From Symbiodinium natans (Eukaryota; Sar; Dinophyceae; Suessiales; Symbiodiniaceae), in assembly GCA_905221605.1 (NCBI GenBank), contig CAJNDS010002103.1:1-64000 (forward strand): a DNA stretch of 64,000 nt. Direction: 5' to 3'. The notes under the pieces are model-generated. The model was not told the DNA's origin. It did not search any database and was given only the letters and a program-made list of their open reading frames with translations. Positions within the stretch are counted from its first letter, which is position 1. The number at the start of each line of letters is the position of its first letter. A program made the position numbers and the translations under genes. Below, one piece after another: positions 29,512 through 38,400 of this stretch.

Positions 29512-29618
29512 ACTGAGCTCCTCAACCACCACCGGCAGGCTGCTGAGGATGGTCGCCGCGGCGCTAAGGGACGAGCCCAGGTTGAGGCACAAAGGAACCT
29601 GGGATCGCAGCTCACACG
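29512..29618 (-). CDS. Unassigned exon (CELRSQVPLCLNL...)
   Basis: Peptide CELRSQVPLCLNLGSSLSAA then ATILSSLPVVVEELS. Acceptor CCCTAGCTCAG behind a CCCTAAA array, donor AGT|GTTTTTTG. Joined with 29188-29285 it gives a continuous helical segment; the intron between is a microsatellite. Confidence 0.6.
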
Positions 29619-29689
29619 CTGAGCTAGGGTTTAGGGTTTAGGGTTTAGGGCTTAGGGCTTTGGGCTTTGGGCCTAGGGCTTAGGGACTA

Positions 29690-29800
29690 TGTGCTTAAGA
29701 ACCCCTCAAAAAAAGATAAAATATTAATCCCTATATTACCCTATAAGGAGGAAGAATATTTCTTTTTTTGGGGGTTCTTAAGCAGTTGGTAGGAAGCCAG
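29690..29800. mobile_element. Inverted-repeat element family D (GCTTAAGAACCCC ends)
   Basis: Arms GCTTAAGAACCCCTCAAAAA and the reverse complement around an AT-rich centre. Copies 22106-22205, 26598-26690, 29690-29800, 39403-39500. Confidence 0.85.
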
Positions 29801-30115
29801 GATGCATGAGAGGAAGTATCGATAAGGCACAAACCCACAAAAGGCCGTCAAACGCCGAACACCACTTGAAGGCTTGCAGGCTCAGGAGAAGTCATTGGTA
29901 GGGCTTGAACGTGCTCCACCGAAAACACGAAAGAAATAAGATCGCAACCTGTTGAAATAATCTAGAGCCATCCGACTTGCAGCGCCGGACCCGAACCCTG
30001 CAACCTGGAACCCGTAAACCGTAAGCAGACTAAAACCGTAAACCCTAAACCCTAAACCCTAAAACCCTAAAACCCTAAACCCCCAAACCCAAAACCCCAA
30101 CCCTAAACCCTAAAC

Positions 30116-30204
30116 CCTGTTCGGAGTTCAGGGCTCCTTGCGGTGCCGGGGCCAGGACGTACTCGTCCTCGGGCCTGAGCCAGCAGTCCTCAGCTTCCCC
30201 TTGC
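30116..30204 (-). CDS. Unassigned exon (QGEAEDCWLRPED...)
   Basis: Peptide QGEAEDCWLRPEDEYVLAPA then PQGALNSEQ. Acceptor CAAGTGGTGAG, donor CAGG|GTTTAGGG. DCWL resembles the calpain Cys motif, but it lies downstream of the calpain core, so I do not assign it. Confidence 0.55.
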
Positions 30205-30557
30205 CTCACCACTTGGGGGTTTAGGGTTTAGGGTTTAGGGTTCAGGGTTCAGGGTTTAGGGTTCAGGGTTCAGGGTTCAGGATTTAGGGTAGCATCCAAC
30301 ATCCTTAGAAGTAAACCCTCAACTTGAGGCCCTCAACTGCCCTCAACCCTAAAACAACCCTACAACCGAAAGGGAAGAGTTTAGGGGGCCTTATAATTCT
30401 TCGGGGGGTTTTCATGTGACGTAGGGTATATATTTCTAGTACCCCCAAAAAGACACCAGATAAATACACTCACCAATCTTAGAAAGGAACCTTATATACA
30501 CTCACCAATAACAGTAATATCAACATTCTTCATAACCCCTAAACCCTAAACCCTAAA

Positions 30558-30626
30558 TGTAGGGAGAGACTGGCCCCCAGCGCCCCCCCATCGTCTGCAA
30601 AGAGTCGGTGCTCACCGCCCCAAGAC
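30558..30626 (-). CDS. Unassigned exon (SWGGEHRLFADDG...)
   Basis: Peptide SWGGEHRLFADDGGALGASL. Acceptor CAAGTTCAGTTCAG; ends in a CATTTAGGG tract on the coding strand. Confidence 0.45.
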
Positions 30627-30742
30627 CTGAACTGAACTTGGAGCCCTAGCTAAAGTTATGATCTTAGCTGACTCTCTTAGGAATGAAAACCCTAGACCCT
30701 AAACCCTATGCCTATACCCTAAACCCAAAAATCAAAAATCAT

Positions 30743-30807
30743 TCCAAAGTATCTCTGAGAGACTCTTGAGGCCAGTGGCAGCAACCAGTGACGGGGGCTG
30801 CGTCTTC
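30743..30807 (-). CDS. Unassigned exon (EDAAPVTGCCHWP...)
   Basis: Peptide EDAAPVTGCCHWPQESLRDT then LE. Acceptor TTTGGCCGAG behind a CCCTAAA array; donor possibly GA (T|GATTTTTG). Confidence 0.5.
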
Positions 30808-31519
30808 CTCGGCCAAAGCTCTTTAGGGTTTAGGGTTTAGGGTTTAGGGTTTAGGGTTATGATGGGCAACCATAGGTACAATTACTTGTAACCCCCAATT
30901 AGGGTACAACCCTAAACCCTAAACCCTAAACCCTAAACATGTAACCCTAATTAGGGGACTTGTTACCCTACTTACTAAATCCCATGATCCTCCAAGTGCA
31001 GGATTTGGTGGGATTGCACGCTCATGACCTTGAGATGGTTTAGTATGCTGAATTTGTTCATACTTGTTCTTCTTATTCTGAACTCTTGTTGAGAAGTTTT
31101 ATTTTGTTGCTGTTGTTTTATCATCTTTTTTTTTTTTGGGGGGGGGGGGGGGGGGGGCGGATGTCGATTTCGAAGGCCGTGCAAGCTCTATCGAGGACTG
31201 TAGCCATGAACTGGGAAAAAAGGGCACTTCAACTTGAAACCTGTCAGGACATCATGTGCAGTATGTTCTTCCTGCAATTATTATAAATTATAGGGAATCC
31301 GAAGTATGGGCCCTTAACTCTCAGTTCCCTTGCTCTATACCCCATATATACACCATGTATAATACAGGCCCATACTTCGGATCCCTATAAACCAAGGGTA
31401 TGGGACCCTACTAAGGGCCCATGCTTCCGACCTTAGAATTATACCAGACAATCCCTTCCATGCACCCTAAACCCTCCCTAAACCTCCTAAACCCCCTAGG
31501 CCCCCTTAAGCCCGTTTTG

Positions 31520-31579
31520 AAATTTAGCCTGCCATGGGCGCGACAACGTACTTGCAGCTTGGGGTGTCGTGTCTGACAT
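31520..31579 (-). CDS. Unassigned exon (MSDTTPQAASTLS...)
   Basis: Peptide MSDTTPQAASTLSRPWQAKF. Acceptor AAACCAACAAG. Begins with ATG, so it could be a first exon, but an acceptor is present too. Confidence 0.4.
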
Positions 31580-31662
31580 CTTGTTGGTTTAGGGTCTAGG
31601 GTCTAGGGTTTAGGGTCTAGGGTCTAGGGTCTAGGGTTTCGGGTTTAGGGTCTAGGGTTGAC

Positions 31663-31757
31663 CAAAAGAAGGGCTTTCCCAAAGAGGGCAAGCGTCATGT
31701 TCAGGACCACAAGGCCCAGACCTTCGGCAGGACTTGACTTTTGGGAGCGCATGAACC
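31663..31757 (-). CDS. Unassigned exon (FMRSQKSSPAEGL...)
   Basis: Peptide FMRSQKSSPAEGLGLVVLNM then TLALFGKALLL, with a hydrophobic second half. Acceptor CAGCCCTTCCAG, donor TTG|GTCAACCC. Confidence 0.5.
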
Positions 31758-31924
31758 CTGGAAGGGCTGACGATCCATACCTGGGACCCTCTTTACCTAC
31801 AGATTAGAACCCAAAACCCTAAACCCTAAACCCTAAACCCTTAAGAAGTAGGTATAGCCCATGAAACTGTAGGTAAAGAGGGTCCCAGGTAGGCCCTCAT
31901 AGGGAGAGTGGTATAGGTAAACGA

Positions 31925-31987
31925 TGCCCATGTTCAAGGCAGCCAGGTGGGTGTGTATTAGAGCCCACAGCTGTCCAATTCCGACAC
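31925..31987 (-). CDS. Unassigned exon (VGIGQLWALIHTH...)
   Basis: Peptide VGIGQLWALIHTHLAALNMG. Acceptor GGGCTTGTATTTCAG. The frame runs on into the foldback element around 31800-31920. Confidence 0.45.
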
Positions 31988-32094
31988 CTGAAATACAAGC
32001 CCTCCTAGCAGCAACCCTAAACCCTAAACCCTAAACCTTATAAACCCTAAACCCCAAACCCCAAACCCCAAACCTGAAACCCCAAACCCTAAAC

Positions 32095-32183
32095 CAGGAC
32101 GAAAACCCCTCCACAAAGATCTCTCGACAGGTGCCGGAAAATGTTGGAAGCAAGTCCGATGACAAAGATATCCCATCTCCGGC
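32095..32183 (-). CDS. Unassigned exon (AGDGISLSSDLLP...)
   Basis: Peptide AGDGISLSSDLLPTFSGTCR then EIFVEGFSS. Acceptor CATGTAACACAG, donor CTG|GTTTAGGG. Confidence 0.5.
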
Positions 32184-32403
32184 CTGTGTTACATGTACCT
32201 GTATGGTGTAGGGTAGGGTTTAAGTTTAGAGTTTAGAGTTTAGGGTTTAGGGTTTAGGGTTTAGGGTTTAGGGTTTAGGGTTCAGGGTTATATACTTGGG
32301 CCCCAAAGCTGCTGTATAGGAACCCCTTTCAGGCCCAAGTATCTACTATCTAGGCACATGGGCCCTTTGGGAAAGTGCCAAGGTGCAAGCCATCTGTTCG
32401 TAC

Positions 32404-32438
32404 AGGAGGCTGCCGAAGTATCCCGTCCGCACGCGCTC
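32404..32438 (-). CDS. Unassigned 35-bp exon (ERVRTGYFGSLL)
   Basis: Acceptor AAACCCTCCAG behind a CCCTAAA array, donor CCT|GTACGAAC. The peptide faintly resembles an ABC-transporter loop, too short to call. Confidence 0.4.
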
Positions 32439-32675
32439 CTGGAGGGTTTAGGGTTTAGGGCTTAGGGTTTAGGGTTTAGGGTTTACGGTTTAGGGTTAGG
32501 GAAGGCGACTGAGGGGATGGGTGTTGTACAGTTTGTGGTGCCCTGAACCCTATAAAGTCCCTAATGATCATCCCACAGCGCCCATAATCCGTATGACCGC
32601 TATAATCCCTCTTACCCCAAAAATCCCAAAACCCCTAAACTCTAAACCCTAAACCCTAAACCCTAAACCCTAAAC

Positions 32676-32759
32676 CCCCAAATCCTCTGGCTGTGCCAGG
32701 CCCACGATACACTGCGCAGTGGCTTCACAAGCCTCCAGTGCAAGGCCGGTGCATGGCAC
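32676..32759 (-). CDS. Unassigned exon (VPCTGLALEACEA...)
   Basis: Peptide VPCTGLALEACEATAQCIVG then LAQPEDL. Acceptor AAGCTGCGCAG, donor in GGGG|GTTTAGGG. Confidence 0.5.
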
Positions 32760-32969
32760 CTGCGCAGCTTAGGGTTGCAACTTTAGGGTTTAGGGTTTAG
32801 GGTTTAGGGTTTAGGGTTTAGGGTTTAGGGTTTAGGGTTTAGGGTTTAGGGTTTAGGGTTTAGGGTTTAGGGTTTAGGGCACAGCAACAGTGAACACACG
32901 AAGGTTTGGGGTTAAAAACTTGGGTTGAGAGTTGCTGTCGTGGGTTTAAGGTTGAGGGTTTCATTGTAC

Positions 32970-33088
32970 TTCGAAACAGTTCTCTACAGCTGGTCTGAAA
33001 TTCGCTTGCACTTCGTCTACGGATGTGGGCGAAACCACGGCGTCGTCTGAGTGAGGGGTCGCTTGAGTCGAGCGACAACTTGTGGTTC
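32970..33088 (-). CDS. Unassigned exon (PGTTSCRSTQATP...)
   Basis: Best frame TTSCRSTQATPHSDDAVVSP then TSVDEVQANFRPAVENCFE with donor GAA|GTACAATG and acceptor TGCAGGCCAG. Another frame is open as well. Confidence 0.45.
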
Positions 33089-33421
33089 CTGGCCTGCACC
33101 CTTACCGCCCTCTGTCAAATCCGCAAATGTTCTTACCCTAAGCCCTAGCCCTAAACCCTAAACCCTCGAAAGGCCTCCTCAGAGTCAGAATCCGAAACCA
33201 TCCGAAACCCCAAACCCTCAACCCTAAACCCTTCCCGACTCTGGGAGTACTGAACCGTGGATGCAACATCCTACCTAAACCCTAGACCCAATTGCGAGCC
33301 TCTTGGGATGGTAGCCTTAGCAGCTTTGGGGTTTAGGGTTTAGGGTTTAGGGTTTAGGGTTTAGGGTTAGCCCAGTTACTTTATAAGGGGACCCTGAACC
33401 CAAAAAAAGGACAAAGGGTAC

Positions 33422-33507
33422 CACTGGGCTGCCAAGTAGCTGGACCGGTATGCGTGCTTCGCACCACTCGGTGCCGTGGGTTTGGCAGATTGTGCACCTG
33501 AGGTTGG
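33422..33507 (-). CDS. Unassigned exon with CxxC pair (NLRCTICQTHGTE...)
   Basis: Peptide NLRCTICQTHGTEWCEARIP then VQLLG. CTIC...C suggests a small metal site. Acceptor CTTCCTGAAAG; ends where an inverted-repeat element (33370-33432) begins. Downstream of the calpain-like core, possibly same gene. Confidence 0.45.
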
Positions 33508-33780
33508 CTTTCAGGAAGTCGAAAATAGGGTTTAGGGTTTAGGGTTTAGGGTTTAGGGTTTAGGGTTTAGGGTAATAAACCCAGGTCTAAGGATCTAGGT
33601 CGATCTAAGCCTGACCCCACAACCCTTGTACCCAGGCCTAAGCTTCACTGGCAGGTCAGCAACTAGACCCGGGAGAAACCTAGGAATAAAAAGGGTGCCC
33701 TTTTTGGTTTTAAGGGGATTATAAGGGAACCCCAACCCAAAAAAAAACACAAAAAGGGCCTACTCCCGGTCCTAGGCAAC

Positions 33781-33908
33781 CAGGAGTGCTTTGATACTGG
33801 AATCGGCAGAATGCAAAATTGCGGTGCCATCGTAATGGAAAGCGCAGTAGAAGACGTGTGTGTGCCATGCTAAGCAGATAAAAGCAGCGTGCCTCCAGGG
33901 ACGAAACG
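33781..33908 (-). CDS. Exon just downstream of the calpain core, frame uncertain
   Basis: Two frames open through 128 bp: HYDGTAILHSADSSIKALL near its end, or the frame in phase with the last calpain exon (starts VSSLEARCFYLLSMAHTR). Acceptor GGGTTGGCAG, donor CTG|GTTGCC. Confidence 0.45.
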
Positions 33909-33972
33909 CTGCCAACCCTAAACTCTAAACCCTAAACCTTAAACCTTAAACCCTGAACCCTAAACCCTGAAC

Positions 33973-34064
33973 AACGTTGAGCCGGCAGGGCACGATTTGA
34001 AGTGGGTGATGAAGTCAGGCATCGCCATGAAGAACATGCCAGCATCATCATCTGCCTGCACACG
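33973..34064 (-). CDS. Calpain-like gene: end of catalytic core
   Basis: Reads RVQA then DDDAGMFFMAMPDFITHFKS then CPAGSTL, matching dDGtFwM.feDFl..F....c, the last block of the calpain protease core. Acceptor CCCACTGTCAG, donor TT|GTTCAGGG. What follows (domain III or other) was not recognised. Confidence 0.85.
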
Positions 34065-35377
34065 CTGACAGTGGGTTAGGGTTTAGGGTTTAGGGTTTAG
34101 GGTTTAAAGGTTTACGGTTTCGGGTTTAGGGCTTAGGGTTTAGGGTTGAGGGTTTAGGGTAGTACTAATGGCCATGATAGTTTCTTTGACATGCAGCAAA
34201 CGCCATGACGACAGCAGCATCCTGCCGGTATACTGACAAAGTAAACGGAGCAGATATAACCCATGCAGACTACACTTCCTGGCGCCAGTCCCCACAAACC
34301 ATGATGCCGGATTTGGGCTTTTGCTTTCCTCACCCTCGTCAAAACCCCCCTCGGGTTTTTGCACGTGGCCCTAAACCCTAAACCCTAAACCCTAAGCCCT
34401 AAACCCTAAACCCCTAAACCCTAAACCCTAAACCCCAAACCCGACATGATCCCGAACTCCTACAAACCCTGCATCCTCCGTCCTATGACGAGCCACTGGG
34501 TACCGGAGCCGAGAGCGCAAATCCGGCGTCCAGTGGCCGGACTGCTGCGACCAGGCCTTTGTGGATTCTCGCCCTAAACCCTAAACCCTCTCCCCTAAAC
34601 CCTAAACCCTAAACCCTAAACCCTAAACCGCCTAAACCCTAAACCTTAAATCCTAAACCCTAAGGGCCAGCACTAAAGGAGGGTAATGAGAGCTTTAAGA
34701 AGTGACATATAGCCCTGCAACTTTTATCCCGCGAACCAAGACAGCGAGGAACAGTTGTGAGAACTTCATAGAACTGGCATCTGTTCAGACTTGTGTAGCC
34801 TAGAGAATAAACATTGGTATGCGTGCTCGGCGTCTTGTGTTGCAAGTAAGCAGTCGTAAATCTAAACCCTTTTGCCGAAACTGTGAACCCTACACCCTAA
34901 ACCCTAAAAGTCTTGTTGAAAACTCTCAGAAGGCCCCGTTCCAGGCGGAGTGAGCGTGCGGGTTGCGAATTTGGAGGAGGCGCACCTCACACCCCGAGGA
35001 CCCGGGATCAAAGGGCCAGGGTTTAGGGTTTAGGGTTTCGGGTTTGGGGTTTGGGGTTTGGGGTTTGGGGTTGGGGGTTGGGGGTTTGGGGCTTAGGGTT
35101 TAGGGTTTAGGGTGTATATTCTGAATGCTTTTCGGGCTTAGGGTTCAGTGTCCTGGCAATGATGGTCCAGCCCTCAACCTATAAATCCTAGTGCCTTGAA
35201 AATGCAGCTCATTGCACCTCGCAGAAGAATCACCGAAGCAGCCCAGATCCAATAAGACTTGGGGACGCCCGCTTGATGGCCCGAAACCCTGACCCCAAAC
35301 CGCCTAAACCCCTAAAAGAGGTGAGTCGCAGAAACCGGTCTCCCCATAGTGGTTTCTCAAAGTTATGGCCCCTTTTT

Positions 35378-35408
<31 letters not shown>

Positions 35409-38400
35409 GGGGCGTCCTGCTCTAGTAAGGAGCGCTATCTTCAAGGAACTGCCCTTCTATACTAGACCCCTACACCCCTAAACCCCAAGCCCTAGCCCCT
35501 AGGCCCTAAGCACGCACACCCCCAAACCCTCAAAACCTAAACCCTGAATCCCAACCAGAAGGGGTGGACCCGTCACAGTCTGGGAGCCTGGGCACAGAAG
35601 CCCTAAACACCCTGCAAACCCGCAAAACTCCAAAAAGCTCTGAAAACCCCTAGGCCCTACACATTGAAGGGGGCCCCAAGCCAACATGGGGGTTTCCGAA
35701 AATAGGGTACCCTTTTTGGGGGTTCCCTAGTGAGGGATTATCCTAAACCCTAAACCCTAAACCCACCATGAGCCGATGCCTGCCCGTCAGCGGTGGTCAC
35801 CTCGTGGACGGCCATGAGGGAGTAGGCGTGGTCCGGTACGAGACCAACCTGGGACCTTCGCAAAGGGGTGTTGGGCTAAGGGGTGCGCAGACTCCGTAGA
35901 GGCTATTTAGTGTTTAAGGTTTAGGGTTAGGGGGTTAGGGTTTAGGGTGATGAGAGCTCACTTCACTCTACTCCCCCAGTCAGTCAGCCCCGATTTTTAC
36001 ATGTACAAACGCATCAATGTAATAATGTGAAAGACGATTTATATTTGAGCCCAGACACTTTACTGATCTAGGAACCCCAGATATATATATATATATATAT
36101 ATATAACCTGTTTCTCAAGAAGTAAAGTACAAAAAAAAAACATTCCCACGTACCCCGAAGGAAAAATACAAGAATGTAGAAGTAGAACCCTAAACCCCAA
36201 GCCCTAAACCCTTAACCATAAACCCCAAACCCCAAACCCCAAACCCTAAACCCTAAACCCTAAACCTTAAACCTTAAACTTTAAACCCTAAACCCTAAAA
36301 CCCTAAAACCCTAAACCCTAAACCCTAAACCCTAAACCCTAAACCCTAAACCCTGCCGAGCCTTAGCCCCTCTCCACAGCCGGTCGAGCACGTCCTTGGG
36401 CTTGTGGGACAAGGCACTTGGAGGATCATGGGACTTAGTAAGTAGGATTTAGGGTTTAGGGTTATAAGTACCCTACTAGTTGGGGTTATAAGGAATTGCA
36501 ACTATAGTTGCCCTAGTTATAACTATCACCCTACTTACGAAGTCCCCTGATCCTTTAAGCAAGGAGCCAGCTTGTGTTGGCATGTGCCGTTTGTGAGGTG
36601 CTTGCAAGTGCACTTGGGGGTTTCCGAAATTGGGGGAGGGGGGTACCTTATTGGGGTCGTTATTCTAAGGCGTCCCACTATTTGGGCGTCTATATTAGGG
36701 GTCCCATATTTTGCTTAATTCCCATTTTGGCAGTTCGGCATGCTGCTCTGAGTTCGTAAGGGGCCTCTGCGGCAGTTGCGGCAAGTGCCAAAACCCCACG
36801 AAATGACCTGACTACCGCTACTTCCACTTCGCCGCGAACAAAAGTGATGCGCAAAGTACAAAACTTGGGGTTGGGGGGTAGACCCTAAACCCTAAACCCT
36901 GAACCCTGAACCCCTTAACCCCTTAACCCCTGAACCCCTTAACCCTTTAACCCCTTAACCCCAAACCCTAAACCCTGGGGTCCCAAAAATGAGAGAACTA
37001 TGCAATACAGGATCTTTATAGTCTCTTGGGGGGTATCTTCGGGGTAGCTCCCAATTTAAGCGGGAGATACCCACATGAATGGGTGCCTCCACAGTCCTCC
37101 AGGGTTAAATATGTGCTGGAGAGCGTCATGCTTTCATTTAGCAAAGGCTACACTTATAGGTCGCGGCTGAGGGTTTGGGGTATACGAGGTTCACGAAGAG
37201 CGGAACTAAACCTTGCTTGGCCCTCAGCAAAGCCAAGCCACTTGAACACTCCTGTGACAAGGCCCTCTGTATCCTAGACCATGGTTCTGAGCAGGAGAGG
37301 TTAGGAGTCCGTGCTGGGGTACCCCTATAAGGCACTAGCAAGCAAATTCCAAGATGAAGTCTTCCAAACTCGAGTTAGTAGCCCAGGAACCAGAATGTAA
37401 GAAGGGCACCCCTGTCTTTGGTTGGTTAATTTATAAGGGAACCCAGAACCAAGAAAAGGGTAAAGGGTACCACAGGGATACCAAGATGAAGTCTTCCAAA
37501 CCCTAAACCCTAAACCCTAAACCCTAAACCCTAAACCCTAAACCCTAAAAAACCCTATACCCTATACCCTAAACCCTACACTCGAAAATCGGGCGTCATC
37601 AGGAAGCCAGCACTGTAGGACGAACACAACGTTCCCCACAGTAGCTCCGCATCGAAATCCTTCCGCCCAAGCCTTGGCTTTCTGGGTCAGACTTCGGCGC
37701 CCGCACCGATTCCTAAACCCTAAACCCTAAACCCCAAACCCTAAACCCTAAACCCAAAACCCTAAACCCTAACCTCAAAACCCTAAACCCTAAACCCAAA
37801 ACCCTAAACTCCACACCCTAAACCCTAAGACTTCGGGGATGGACTTGGGGGGGTGCGGGCAGAGACCGACAGGTGTTGTGCCCTCCCCTTGTTTCCGATG
37901 CTTCGGACATTCTCAAGCTCCACTGAGAGGATCAGGGGAATTCGCAAGTAGGTTTTAGGGTTTAGGGTTTAGGGTTAGGGCTTAGTAGATAGGGCGATAT
38001 TTAGGGCCACTATAGGTGCAAATTTCTTATAACCCCAAGTAGAGTATTCTATCCCTACTTGCTAAATTGCAAGGTCCTACAACCCTAAACTTGGGATGTT
38101 CCCCCGGATCAGGGGACTTAGTAATTAGGGCTATACTTACACTTACTTAGAACCCCAATTCGGGTACTCACAACCCTACTTACTAAATCCCATGATCCTC
38201 CAAGCAAATGTGAAAACAGAAAACAGCAAGGTCCCACAGCCATGAACTTGGGATGTTCGCCCTTATACGAACAGGCCTTAATAGTTAATAGGGATTCTAG
38301 TGCACGCTATCCGAATCCCTCTTAAGGACTGGTAGTATAAGGGGGAGCATCCCAGCCCTAAGCCCGCAATCCGACATAGGCCATGTACCCTTCACAAATG

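Noticed and set aside
30116-30204. DCWL as the calpain active-site Cys
   Set aside because: It lies downstream of the whole calpain core on the coding strand, and the flanking residues do not fit the motif.
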